From positions 1 through 58,644 of the forward strand of contig CAJFTS010000031.1 in assembly GCA_904420015.1 (NCBI GenBank): 58,644 nt of DNA. The letters run 5' to 3'. Below, one piece after another: positions 1-7,737 of the stretch. Each line of letters begins with the position of its first letter. Position 1 is the first letter of the stretch. A model generated the notes under the pieces. That model worked only from the letters and a program-made list of their open reading frames with translations, did not search any database and had not been told where the DNA came from. This DNA comes from an uncultured Clostridia bacterium. Its GTDB lineage: Bacteria > Bacillota > Clostridia > Oscillospirales > Acutalibacteraceae. Both the position numbers and the translations under genes were made by a program.

Positions 1-127
1 CGGCCCTACCCCCCCTTCTCTCTTGTTGGAGAGGAATTCATCTATCGAATGGGCCGTTCTTCCCTCATCCGTTCGGAGGTCCAAAACAGACGAAAGAAAC
101 GCAAGGAACGGCAGAAACAAGCAACCC

Positions 128-571
128 CTATTTCCCGCTCTTTTTCAAAGAGAGAACCGCATCCGCCGTCTCTCTGCCAAGGCGGGTGGAATCCGTCCAA
201 TAGGTAATAAGGGACAAAACGGCTGCGAACAGCAAACAAAGGTATCCCATACCAATCAGATATAAGCCGAGCGCAGCCGATTGCCCAGAGGACAGCATCC
301 AAAAGAAAAAAAGGCCGGCAATGGGGAAAAGAAGGGACCCCACCGCCCGCAGCCAAAACCGACGGGAAAGCACCAGCAAAAGGAATCCCGCCACCGGGAT
401 GACCGACAGGGCGGCCAGCAAAATCCAACGTCCGTCCTGCACACGAAAACCTGTGAAGAGAAGAGAAAAACCACTGGTTCCTTCTGCCAAGCCCTCTCGA
501 TCGCATGGAAGGGAAAGTGCGAGCAAAACGACGAAATAAAGCACCATCTGTACATATTTCGCAATTCGCAC
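128..571 (-). CDS. Small multi-pass membrane protein, function unknown
   Basis: Predicted 147-residue integral membrane protein. Four hydrophobic stretches (roughly residues 6-20, 50-67, 74-93 and 98-118) are separated by short polar loops, followed by a basic, polar tail. No catalytic motif is visible and I do not recognise the family. The GTG at 571 is preferred over the in-frame GTG at 580 because GAGGTG lies about 6 bases before it. It is transcribed away from the XRE regulator at 753, from a divergent region with a good minus-strand promoter (645-673), so the two may be functionally linked. That link is inference from position only. Confidence 0.6.
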   Translation of the reverse strand: MRIAKYVQMVLYFVVLLALSLPCDREGLAEGTSGFSLLFTGFRVQDGRWILLAALSVIPVAGFLLLVLSRRFWLRAVGSLLFPIAGLFFFWMLSSGQSAALGLYLIGMGYLCLLFAAVLSLITYWTDSTRLGRETADAVLSLKKSGK

Positions 572-644
572 GGCCTTCACCTCTTTTGCCAGGTACTTCT
601 ATTTTGTCCATTCTAATGTATAAGATTCTTCCTGTTTCGAGATA

Positions 645-673
645 ATAATACAGCAGAAACTTACGCATGTCAA
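645..673 (-). promoter_or_regulatory. Sigma-A-type promoter for the membrane protein
   Basis: On the minus strand TTGACA (668-673) is followed after 17 bases by TATTAT (645-650), which is close to the consensus. Start of transcription would fall near 638, giving a leader of about 65 bases before the GTG at 571. Confidence 0.55.
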
Positions 674-700
674 CCCTGAACTCGAAGATTTCGTACAATA

Positions 701-730
701 TTTCGGAAAAATTCGTCAAAATCTTATAAT
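701..730 (+). promoter_or_regulatory. Probable promoter of the XRE regulator
   Basis: A perfect TATAAT lies at 725-730. The -35 region (TTTCGG near 701-706) is weak, as expected for a regulated promoter. Transcription would start near 737, inside the ATG at 735, which supports the downstream GTG at 753 as the real start. Confidence 0.4.
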
Positions 731-752
731 AGAAATGGAAGGAGGAGAAGCC

Positions 753-1076
753 GTGATTGGAGAGCGTCTGCAAGAACTGCGCAAAGACCATGGAATGTCA
801 CAGATGGAGCTGGCGCAGAAGCTCCACGTGTCCTTTCATACCATCTCCTCCTATGAACGGGACCGGAGTATCCCCAATGATGAAATCAAGCTGAAAATCG
901 CCAGGCTGTTCGACGTATCGCTGGATTTTCTGTTGGGGCTCATCGATACGCCGGTCTCCTATAAGCGGGGGAGCGGCTGTATCCATCTGCCCAAGGATTT
1001 TACCAGGCAGGAGCTGGAATCGGTACAGGAATATGTGGCGTTTTTGAAGTATAAGCGGGAGCACCCCGACGAATAG
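753..1076 (+). CDS. XRE-family helix-turn-helix transcriptional regulator
   Basis: 107-residue DNA-binding protein of the Cro/C1 type. The N-terminal 60 residues form the HTH: IGERLQELRKDHGMSQMELA, then the recognition segment with HTISSYERDRSIPN, and an ending typical of this fold (ARLFDVSLDFLLGL). The C-terminal 40 residues are short and charged and match no sensor domain that I know. The GTG at 753 has GGAGGAG five bases upstream and is preferred over the ATG at 735, which overlaps the likely transcription start. It is divergent from the membrane protein at 128-571 and convergent with rsmA. Autoregulation, and control of the neighbour, is plausible but unproven. Confidence 0.85.
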   Translation: MIGERLQELRKDHGMSQMELAQKLHVSFHTISSYERDRSIPNDEIKLKIARLFDVSLDFLLGLIDTPVSYKRGSGCIHLPKDFTRQELESVQEYVAFLKYKREHPDE

Positions 1077-1116
1077 AAGGAGGCCGCCGGTTAAAACCGG
1101 CGGCCTCCTTCTATTC
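1071..1116. terminator. Long perfect hairpin between convergent XRE and rsmA genes
   Basis: The arms 1071-1092 and 1095-1116 are perfectly complementary over 22 bp, and the left arm begins at the XRE stop region. A run of A (T on the minus strand) flanks the right side at 1119-1125, on the rsmA side. The classical U-tract after the hairpin is poor in both directions, so it may act by structure or as a two-way terminator. Confidence 0.55.
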
Positions 1117-1125
1117 GCAAAAAAA

Positions 1126-1974
1126 TCACAGCGCATTCGCCAGCGCCGCAAACTGCTCCAACGTAAGCTGTTCGGCACGAGCGTTGGGCGCCAGACCAGC
1201 CGCCTCGATGGCGGGAAGAAGAAGATCCTTGGGAACCGGCAGCCCGGCGCTGACGGCGTTTAGGATGGTTTTGCGGCGCTGGCCGAAGGCGGCCTTGATG
1301 ACCGCGAACAGCCTGCGTTCGTCGTTTACCTGCACCGGCGGCTGCCCGCGCACGGCTAGGGAAATGACCGCCGAATCCACATGCGGGGCCGGCAGGAAGG
1401 AGCCGCGGCTGACCTCGAAGAGAACCTTGGGGCTTGCATAATATGCTACCGCCAGGGAGATGGCGCCCGCCGCCCGGGTTGCGGGCTTGGCGCAGATGCG
1501 CTCGGCCGCTTCCTTTTGCACCATCACGGTGATGGAGGTCACCGGCAGGCGGCTTTCCAGCAGCAGCATCAGGATCGGGGAGGTGATATAATACGGAAGG
1601 TTTGCGCAGACGGCCACCTTCATCCCGGCAAACTCCTCCGCTAACAGGCCCGCCAGATCCAGCTTGAGCACATCGCCGTTGATTACCTTAACGTTGTCAT
1701 ACTCCGCCAGGGTTTCCTTCAGCACCGGCAGCAGACGGCGGTCCAGCTCCACCGCCACCACCTTTTTCGCCTTTTTGCACAGTTCGGTCGTCAGCACCCC
1801 CAACCCCGGCCCGATTTCCAGAACGCCGGTCTCCTCATCCGCACCGCACAGCTGCGCCATACGGGGGCAAACGGTGGGATTGACGAGAAAATTCTGTCCT
1901 AAGGACTTGGAGAAGGAAAACCCGTGCCGGGCCAGCAGCGCCTTAATGGTACCGATATCGGATAGACGGTCCAT
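1126..1974 (-). CDS. rsmA: 16S rRNA (adenine1518/1519-N6)-dimethyltransferase RsmA
   Basis: 282-residue methyltransferase that dimethylates two adjacent adenines in the 3' end hairpin of 16S rRNA during 30S maturation, using S-adenosylmethionine. Visible family marks are the N-terminal SKSLGQNFLVN, the SAM-binding loop VLEIGPGLGVLT, the acidic residue of VAVELDRRL, and the catalytic NLPYYI motif. A C-terminal helical domain includes FGQRRKTILNA. The ATG at 1974 has GGGAGGAAG upstream; an upstream in-frame extension reads through a noncoding leader and lacks a ribosome site. Divergent from the deaminase gene at 2084. Loss of this enzyme gives kasugamycin resistance in other bacteria. Confidence 0.96.
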   Translation of the reverse strand: MDRLSDIGTIKALLARHGFSFSKSLGQNFLVNPTVCPRMAQLCGADEETGVLEIGPGLGVLTTELCKKAKKVVAVELDRRLLPVLKETLAEYDNVKVINGDVLKLDLAGLLAEEFAGMKVAVCANLPYYITSPILMLLLESRLPVTSITVMVQKEAAERICAKPATRAAGAISLAVAYYASPKVLFEVSRGSFLPAPHVDSAVISLAVRGQPPVQVNDERRLFAVIKAAFGQRRKTILNAVSAGLPVPKDLLLPAIEAAGLAPNARAEQLTLEQFAALANAL

Positions 1975-2083
1975 GCATCTTCCTCCCTTTCGATTTGATA
2001 AAGTAACCATTGCGCATTTGGGTGAAATCCAGTATGATGAGAAAAAAGAGGCTTCTTTCAAAAGCCCAACAGGAGGGAACCCC

Positions 2084-2572
2084 ATGACCAGACGGGACAA
2101 GGAAAACTATTACCTGGACATTGCCCAGACCGTAGCCGAGCGCGGCACCTGCCTGCGCCGCAACTTTGGCGCCATCCTCGTCAAGAACGACCAGATCATC
2201 GCCACCGGCTACAACGGCGCGCCCCGGGGCCGCAAAAACTGCAGCGACATGGGGGTATGTACCCGGGACAAGCTGGGAATCCCCAAAGGGGAGCGGTACG
2301 AGCTGTGCCGCTCGGTCCATGCGGAGGCGAACGCCATCATTTCCGCCGCCCGCAACGACATGATCGGCAGCACCCTTTATATGGTCTGCCGGGACGCAAA
2401 GACAAACGAAATCGTCGCCGGTACCAGCCCCTGCTCCATGTGCCGCCGGCTCATCATCAACGCCGGGATCAAACGGGTGGTCATCCGCAACACCGACCAC
2501 GAATTCACCGCCGTCTATGTCCAGGAATGGGTGGACAACGACGAGGTGCTCACCGGAAAGGGCGGGTATTGA
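2084..2572 (+). CDS. dCMP deaminase / ComEB-type cytidine deaminase family
   Basis: 162-residue zinc-dependent deaminase, likely converting dCMP to dUMP for thymidylate synthesis in the cytoplasm. The zinc site is clear: HAEANAI supplies the ligand His and catalytic Glu, and SPCSMC supplies the two ligand cysteines. Extra cysteines in the insert NCSDMGVCTRDKLGIP match the second zinc cluster seen in dCMP deaminases of this family. ATG 2084 is preceded by AGGAGG. Long upstream in-frame reading on this strand is antisense to rsmA and not part of the gene. Other deaminase substrates cannot be excluded from sequence alone. Confidence 0.88.
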   Translation: MTRRDKENYYLDIAQTVAERGTCLRRNFGAILVKNDQIIATGYNGAPRGRKNCSDMGVCTRDKLGIPKGERYELCRSVHAEANAIISAARNDMIGSTLYMVCRDAKTNEIVAGTSPCSMCRRLIINAGIKRVVIRNTDHEFTAVYVQEWVDNDEVLTGKGGY

Positions 2573-2585
2573 TCCGGCATCCCCC

Positions 2586-3788
2586 TCAAGCCTCCCGCAC
2601 GATTTGCAGCAGATAGAATTTCAGATAATAGGATTGCGCGTCCGCCCAAAGGATGGGATGGTCGGGAGACTGGGTGCGAAACTCCAGCTGGCGTATCCGG
2701 CAGCGGGCGTCCCGGGCGGCAAGGCGGATTACCTCGGCAAAAAGCTCCTGGGTCATAAAATGGGAGCAGGTGCAGGTGGCTAGATAGCCGCCGTCCCTAA
2801 TAAGCGCCATGGCGCGGCGGTTGATCTCCCGATAGCCCCTCGCCGCCGCTTTCACCGAGCTGCGGGATTTGGTAAAGGCGGGCGGGTCGAGCACCACGAC
2901 GTCGAAGGTCTCCCCTTGTGCCTCCAGCTTGGGCAGCAGGTCGAATACGTCGGCGCAGCAAAACCGCACCCGGTCCGAAAACCCGTTGAGTGCGGCGTTC
3001 CTTTCCGCCTGCCCCACCGCCAGCTCGGACGCGTCCACCCCCAGCACCGACGCGGCGCCGCCGGCCGCCGCATTCAAAGCAAAGGAGCCGGTATGGGTAA
3101 AGCAGTCGAGAACTTTCGCCCCCCGGCACAGCCTGCGCAGGGCAAGGCGGTTGAAGCGCTGGTCGAGGAAATAGCCGGTCTTTTGCCCTTCGGCCACGTC
3201 CACCTCGAATTTCAGGCCGTTTTCCTCGATCTGAATTTTCGTCTCAAAGGGGGAGCTGAGGAAACCGGAAAAGAGCGCCATCCCTTCCTTGCGCCGTACC
3301 TTTGCGTCGGAACGCTCATATACGCCGCTAACCGGGAACCCTTCCCGTTCCAGCCGCTGGCATAAAAGGCGCAGCAGCGTCCCCTTGAGCCGGTCGATCC
3401 CCAGCGCCAGGGATTGAACCACCAGGACGCCGCCGTATTTGTCCACCGTCAGGCCCGGGAGGAAATCCGCTTCGCCGAATACCAGACGGCAGCTCTCCAG
3501 CCCGGTGGCCGCCTTTCGCAGGTCCACACAGGCGTCGATCCGCTTGCGCAGGAAATCTTCATCGATTTCCTGCTCTTTTTTTCTGGTAAGAAGCCGCACG
3601 GCAATCTTCGACTGGGTGTTGAGGAAACCGGCGCCCTGAAAATAGCCGCCGGAATCCATTACATCCACAATTGCTCCATCCTCCGGCCCTCCGGTGATCC
3701 GCTCGATCTCATTGTCGTAGACCCAAAGGCCGCCGGCCTTGACGGACCGGCCTTCCCCCTTTTTGAGCCAAACCTGCCCTCGCTGCAA
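2586..3788 (-). CDS. RlmI-type 23S rRNA (cytosine-C5) methyltransferase
   Basis: 400-residue class I SAM-dependent methyltransferase with an N-terminal PUA domain (about residues 1-75, LKKGEGRSVKAGGLWVYDNEI) and a C-terminal Rossmann domain. The SAM loop is VLDCFTHTGSFALNAA and the acidic residue is in VLGVDAS. VVLDPPAF is the motif IV of the RlmI/RlmK group, and a cysteine in YLATCTCSHF is placed like the catalytic one. The TTG at 3788 is favoured: GGAAAGGGG lies upstream and the start of the PUA domain matches. An ATG at 3824 is also in frame but coincides with a TATAAT box. The exact cytosine modified is inferred from the family. Confidence 0.85.
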   Translation of the reverse strand: MQRGQVWLKKGEGRSVKAGGLWVYDNEIERITGGPEDGAIVDVMDSGGYFQGAGFLNTQSKIAVRLLTRKKEQEIDEDFLRKRIDACVDLRKAATGLESCRLVFGEADFLPGLTVDKYGGVLVVQSLALGIDRLKGTLLRLLCQRLEREGFPVSGVYERSDAKVRRKEGMALFSGFLSSPFETKIQIEENGLKFEVDVAEGQKTGYFLDQRFNRLALRRLCRGAKVLDCFTHTGSFALNAAAGGAASVLGVDASELAVGQAERNAALNGFSDRVRFCCADVFDLLPKLEAQGETFDVVVLDPPAFTKSRSSVKAAARGYREINRRAMALIRDGGYLATCTCSHFMTQELFAEVIRLAARDARCRIRQLEFRTQSPDHPILWADAQSYYLKFYLLQIVREA

Positions 3789-3822
3789 TGGGCTCGCCCC
3801 TTTCCAATTCAAAGCTTCGAGC

Positions 3823-3828
3823 ATTATA
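3823..3828 (-). promoter_or_regulatory. -10 box of the RlmI-type gene
   Basis: A perfect TATAAT on the minus strand overlaps the first in-frame ATG (3822-3824). The -35 region is only a T-rich stretch. If used, transcription would begin downstream of that ATG, which supports the TTG start at 3788. Confidence 0.35.
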
Positions 3829-4040
3829 CCACATCCGTTGCGAAAAAAATATAATTTCCTCCCGCTTTTCGGGGTATTTTCGCAAAAAAACCGCTTTACT
3901 TTGCTCTGCTAATATAGTAGAATACCCGTAAGATAAATCCTGCGGGCCTTGCGTTTGCAGGAGCAGACGCGGCGGTGCGGCATTGCCGGTGTATAAGGGG
4001 CCGTATCCCTGCGTCCATTATGTTTGGGGGGTATTTACCT

Positions 4041-4814
4041 GTGAAAAAGAAGCTGACGTTGGTCCTCGCGGTTGTCATGGCGCTGACCATGTGCCTGTCC
4101 TTCGCATCCTGCGGCAAGGAAGGGAACAAGCTGGTGGTGGGCGTTGACAACGCTTTCCCGCCCATGGGCTTTGTCGACGACAACGGAAACCTGACCGGCT
4201 TTGACATTGAGCTGGCCCAGGCTGTGGGCAAAAAGCTCAATTACGAAGTGGAAATCCAGGCCATCGACTGGAAAAGAAAGCAGCAGGAGCTGGATGCTGG
4301 CAATGTGGATTGCCTGTGGAACGGCTACACCATTACCGAAGATCGGCTGGAAGCCTGCACCATTTCCGAGCCATACATGAAAAACCGCCAGATCATTGCG
4401 GTAAAGGCCGGGTCGGACATCGCTTCCCTCGACGATCTCAAGGGCAAGAAGCTGGCGCTGCAGTCGGAATCCTCCGCCAGCGACGCGCTGGACAGCAAGC
4501 CGGAGTTCAAGGCCTCCCTGGGCCAGGTGCTCCTTTACGACGACAACAACCAGGCTCTCCTCGACCTGGAGGCCGGCGGTGTGGATGCGGTGCTTCTCGA
4601 CGAGGTGGTGGCCAACTACCATGTCAAGGAGGACGGCAAGATCGTGGCCCTCGACCTGAGCCTGGCGGATGAAGAATACGGCATCGGCTTCCGCAAGGCG
4701 GACACCGAGCTGTGCGAAAAGGTGGAGAACGCCCTGCACGAAATGAAGGAGGACGGCTCTTTGGCTCAACTGTCCATCAAGTGGTTCGGCAAGGACGTCA
4801 CGACTGTAAAATAA
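4041..4814 (+). CDS. Amino-acid ABC transporter substrate-binding lipoprotein
   Basis: 257-residue extracellular solute receptor (SBP_bac_3 type) anchored to the membrane. A signal peptide ends at the lipobox SFASC, with the lipidated Cys near residue 24. The mature part shows the family opening LVVGVDNAFPPMGFVDDNG, then FDIELAQAVGKKL, and IDWKRKQQELDAG and EPYMKNRQ in the first lobe. The GTG at 4041 is preferred (GGGGGG about 10 bases upstream, positive residues right after). An ATG at 4020 would add seven residues. First gene of a three-gene transporter. The ligand is a polar amino acid, but which one cannot be read from the sequence. Confidence 0.9.
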   Translation: MKKKLTLVLAVVMALTMCLSFASCGKEGNKLVVGVDNAFPPMGFVDDNGNLTGFDIELAQAVGKKLNYEVEIQAIDWKRKQQELDAGNVDCLWNGYTITEDRLEACTISEPYMKNRQIIAVKAGSDIASLDDLKGKKLALQSESSASDALDSKPEFKASLGQVLLYDDNNQALLDLEAGGVDAVLLDEVVANYHVKEDGKIVALDLSLADEEYGIGFRKADTELCEKVENALHEMKEDGSLAQLSIKWFGKDVTTVK

Positions 4815-4849
4815 TCGGCGGCTGATAAAGCCAAACGGATACAAATTTG

Positions 4850-4883
4850 GAAGCCCGCGCTTTGAGACGGCGCGGGCTTCTTT
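4850..4883 (+). terminator. Attenuating hairpin between binding-protein and permease genes
   Basis: Arms 4850-4860 and 4870-4880 (GAAGCCCGCGC and complement) are followed by only TTT. Partial terminators at this place commonly keep the binding protein at higher levels than the membrane components; that function is inferred here. Confidence 0.65.
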
Positions 4884-4898
4884 GGAGGTTAGAAGCGG

Positions 4899-5570
4899 AT
4901 GGACGGTTTTCTCGCATGGCTGCAGGACTTTGGAAGTCTCTTCGGCCAGTTGGCCGAAGGCTTCGGCACAACGGTATTGATTTTCCTGCTCACGCTGGTC
5001 TTTGCACTGCCTTTGGGCATGCCGCTGGCGCTGGGACGGATGTCCAAATGTGTTTGGATTCGCAAGCCGGTTGAAATCTTGCTGCTCATTGTGCGGGGCA
5101 CGCCTTTGATGCTGCAGATTATCTTTGTCTATTTCGGCCCTTTCTTCCTGTTCGAAATCCCCCTTTCGGGATATCGGTTCCCGGCGACCATCATCGCCTT
5201 TTCCATCAATTACGCCTGTTATTTCGCCGAGATCTACCGGGGCGGCCTGGAATCCATCCCGGTGGGGCAGCACGAGGCGGCCCAGGTACTGGGCTTTTCC
5301 AAAAAGCAGACCTTTTTCCGCATTGTCCTGCCCCAGGTGTGCAAGCGGATCCTGCCCCCCATGTCCAACGAGGTCATCAACCTGATTAAGGACACGGCCC
5401 TGGCCCAGACGGTGGCGGTGATGGAGCTGTTCCGGGTGGCAAACGCCGCGGCAAACACCCGCACCTCCCTGATGCCCATTGTGCTCGCCGGCGCCTTTTA
5501 TCTGTTCGGCAGCTTTCTCATCACGCGGGTCTTTAATTTTGCCGAGCGCAAGCTCGGGTATTACCGGTAA
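4899..5570 (+). CDS. Amino-acid ABC transporter permease (HisM/GlnP type)
   Basis: 223-residue membrane permease of the polar amino acid uptake family. It has about five membrane segments, starting with TTVLIFLLTLVFALPLGMPL. The coupling loop that docks on the ATPase is visible as GGLESIPVGQHEAAQVLGFSKK followed by IVLPQ (the EAA motif). ATG 4899 has GGAGG upstream, right after the hairpin that follows the binding-protein gene. The ATPase gene begins 15 bases downstream. It probably works as a homodimer, since no second permease gene is present. Confidence 0.92.
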   Translation: MDGFLAWLQDFGSLFGQLAEGFGTTVLIFLLTLVFALPLGMPLALGRMSKCVWIRKPVEILLLIVRGTPLMLQIIFVYFGPFFLFEIPLSGYRFPATIIAFSINYACYFAEIYRGGLESIPVGQHEAAQVLGFSKKQTFFRIVLPQVCKRILPPMSNEVINLIKDTALAQTVAVMELFRVANAAANTRTSLMPIVLAGAFYLFGSFLITRVFNFAERKLGYYR

Positions 5571-5585
5571 GGAGGGGGCAGGACT

Positions 5586-6350
5586 ATGGCAATTTTGGAA
5601 GTAAGCAGCGCCCGCAAGGCCTTTGGCGACAACCAGGTGCTCAAGGACATCTCCTTTTCGGTGGAGCAGGGAGAGGTGGTGGCCATCATCGGGCCGTCCG
5701 GTTCGGGCAAATCCACCCTCCTGCGCTGCTGCACCGTCCTCGAACGGCTGGACGCGGGCTGCATCCGCTACGGGGCGGACACGCTGGTGGCAAACGACTC
5801 GTCCAACCAAGCGGTTTATACCGACAAGGCCACCATGAAGCGCATCCGGCAGCGGTTTGGGCTGGTGTTCCAGAGCTTCAACCTTTTCCCCCACCTGTCG
5901 GTGATGGGGAACCTGACGGAAGCCCCGATCCATGTTTCCGGCGTCGGCAAGGGGGAGGCAAGGAAAAAGGCGGCGGCCCTGCTCGAAAAAATGGGCCTGT
6001 CCGACAAGGCGGACGCTTACCCCTTCGAGCTGTCCGGCGGCCAGCAGCAGCGGGTGGCGATTGCACGGGCCCTGGCCCTGGATCCGGAAATCCTCTTTTT
6101 CGACGAGCCCACCTCCGCTTTGGACCCGGAACTGACGGGAGAAATCCTCAAGGTCATGCGGCAGCTGGCCCAGGAGCATATGACCATGGTTGTGGTCACA
6201 CACGAAATGTCCTTTGCCCGTAATGTAGCCGACCGGGTTATCTTTATGGACAAGGGCGTAATCGTCGAACAGGGCGATCCCAGAGAGGTGATCGACCATC
6301 CTTCCAACGAACGGACTAAGCTCTTTTTACAAAAAATTTCGGAAAAATAA
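5586..6350 (+). CDS. Amino-acid ABC transporter ATP-binding protein (GlnQ/HisP type)
   Basis: 254-residue cytoplasmic ATPase that powers the importer. Motifs in order: Walker A GPSGSGKSTLLRC (about residue 38), Q-loop VFQSFNLFPHLSV, signature LSGGQQQRVAIARAL, Walker B ILFFDEPTSALDPEL, and the H-loop in VVVTHEMSFA. The ending DHPSNERTKLFLQKI is typical of this subfamily. A GGAGGGGG site precedes the ATG. An insert after Walker A (about 20 residues around VANDSSNQAVYTDKATM) is longer than in GlnQ but is common in clostridial members. The operon ends at the hairpin at 6355. Confidence 0.95.
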   Translation: MAILEVSSARKAFGDNQVLKDISFSVEQGEVVAIIGPSGSGKSTLLRCCTVLERLDAGCIRYGADTLVANDSSNQAVYTDKATMKRIRQRFGLVFQSFNLFPHLSVMGNLTEAPIHVSGVGKGEARKKAAALLEKMGLSDKADAYPFELSGGQQQRVAIARALALDPEILFFDEPTSALDPELTGEILKVMRQLAQEHMTMVVVTHEMSFARNVADRVIFMDKGVIVEQGDPREVIDHPSNERTKLFLQKISEK

Positions 6351-6354
6351 TAGC

Positions 6355-6391
6355 AAGGCCCCCAGTCCAATCCAAGGGACCGGGGGCTTTC
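6355..6391 (+). terminator. Terminator of the amino-acid ABC operon
   Basis: Stem with arms 6356-6368 and 6375-6387 (AGGCCCCCAGTCC against GGGACCGGGGGCT, one wobble) followed by TTTCT. Confidence 0.75.
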
Positions 6392-6535
6392 TCTGCCGTA
6401 AGGGGGAAAACATGATTGCGATAATCCGGGGAATACTATCTTGCAGGGATTTTTCCGGCTCGTCCGTCATAAAAAAGGAACGGAGCCATGTTCCAGAAGA
6501 ATCCGCCCCTAAAGCGTATTCCTTTCCGGAATTGG

Positions 6536-6564
6536 TTGCAATCAGGGCCGTTTTGTGATACAGT
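6536..6564 (+). promoter_or_regulatory. Promoter candidate for the glycosyltransferase-flippase pair
   Basis: TTGCAA (6536-6541) and TACAGT (6559-6564) are 17 bases apart. A second AT-rich -10-like string, TATAGT, follows immediately. The gene-free stretch 6392-6669 holds nothing else that I recognise. Confidence 0.4.
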
Positions 6565-6669
6565 ATAGTATATTATTTGCATCCATATGGAAAAATTGCC
6601 CCTGTTTTGTCGTGAAAGAAACAGCTTGTGCGATGCGCTTCGTTTGTTGAAAGGAATGTTACTGTCTTT

Positions 6670-7737
6670 ATGAAAACAATTACCATGATGTCGGAAGCCG
6701 ATATGACCAAAGGGCATGGCGTCTTATCCGTGTACGACGAACTGATGATGCTGCTGGAAACCTATTATCCGGACAAATATATTGTGCGCAAAAATTCTCT
6801 GGCACATGCGGATATTTTCCACTATCACACCATCAATCCCGAGTTTTTCCTTTCCATCCCTCTAGTCCGCAAGAAAAGCATAACCGTGGGATTTGTCCAC
6901 TTTATGCCGAAAACCTTGGACGAAAGTCTGGACTTATGGAAGGTTGCAAAGGTTCCCTTTTATAAATATATCATCAAGTTTTACAATTCGATGGATTATC
7001 TGGTAACCGTCAATCCCCATTTCATCAAGGAGCTGGTGGAAGCGGGCATCGACCGGAATAAGATCACCTATATCCCAAACTGCGTGTCCTCGGAGCATTT
7101 CTTTGAAATGTCTGCGCAGGAAAAGGTACAGCTGCGCAAAAAGCTGGATATCCCGCTGGATAAACGGGTCATCATCGGCGTCGGCCAGCTACAGATCCGC
7201 AAAGGGGTCTTGGATTTTGTAAAGGTAGCAAAGGATAACCCCGACAAGCTGTTTTTATGGCTGGGCGGCTTCTCTTTTGGGAAGATCAGCGACGGCTACG
7301 ATGAAATTAAGGAAATTATGGAGCATCCTCCAGCCAATGTACGCTTTGTGGGGATGGTGGACCGTTCGGAAATGAACGATTATTACAACGCCTCCGATCT
7401 GCTTTTGCTCCCATCCTACGCGGAGCTTTTCCCGATGACCATTCTTGAGGCGCTGAACTGTAAACTCCCGATTGTGGTGCGCAATTTGGAGGAATATCAA
7501 GGAATTGTGTCCGATTACTGTCTGCTCTGCGAGGATGCGGAAGGATTTAGCCGGGAAATCAACCGGCTATGTTCGGATGAAGCCTATTATGCACAAGCAA
7601 AGGTGAAGTCCACGGCGGGGAGCGAATTCTATTCGACCCAAAACGTGGCAAAAATGTGGGACCAGTTTTACAGCAGCCTAACCAAAAAGGTGCGCAATAA
7701 AAAACTTTCCTGTGGTAAGAGCGGGGTGGCACGTTGA
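6670..7737 (+). CDS. GT-B glycosyltransferase, probable diacylglycerol glycosyltransferase (family 4)
   Basis: 355-residue GT-B fold enzyme. The start (MKTITMMSEADMTKGHGVLS) resembles clostridial and bacillary 1,2-diacylglycerol glucosyltransferases that begin glycolipid synthesis. The nucleotide-sugar domain shows GVGQLQIRKGVLDFV and then LLLPSYAELFPMTILEAL, with the paired Glu residues of retaining enzymes. No membrane segment is present, so it probably binds the membrane peripherally. The ribosome site before 6670 is weak, and an in-frame ATG at 6628 is possible. The stop overlaps the TTG of the flippase-like gene by 4 bases. The acceptor lipid is inferred from family resemblance and the neighbour. 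Confidence 0.78.
   Translation: MKTITMMSEADMTKGHGVLSVYDELMMLLETYYPDKYIVRKNSLAHADIFHYHTINPEFFLSIPLVRKKSITVGFVHFMPKTLDESLDLWKVAKVPFYKYIIKFYNSMDYLVTVNPHFIKELVEAGIDRNKITYIPNCVSSEHFFEMSAQEKVQLRKKLDIPLDKRVIIGVGQLQIRKGVLDFVKVAKDNPDKLFLWLGGFSFGKISDGYDEIKEIMEHPPANVRFVGMVDRSEMNDYYNASDLLLLPSYAELFPMTILEALNCKLPIVVRNLEEYQGIVSDYCLLCEDAEGFSREINRLCSDEAYYAQAKVKSTAGSEFYSTQNVAKMWDQFYSSLTKKVRNKKLSCGKSGVAR

Noticed and set aside
1-127. Plus-strand frame starting near base 23
   Set aside because: Overlaps the membrane protein gene on the other strand and has no domain or ribosome site.
4035-6299. A 754-codon open frame antisense to the amino-acid ABC transporter genes
   Set aside because: It mirrors three well-supported genes, has no ribosome site, and its residue usage is that of a shadow frame in GC-rich DNA. 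The same holds for long frames at 52282-54174 and 15335-16105.
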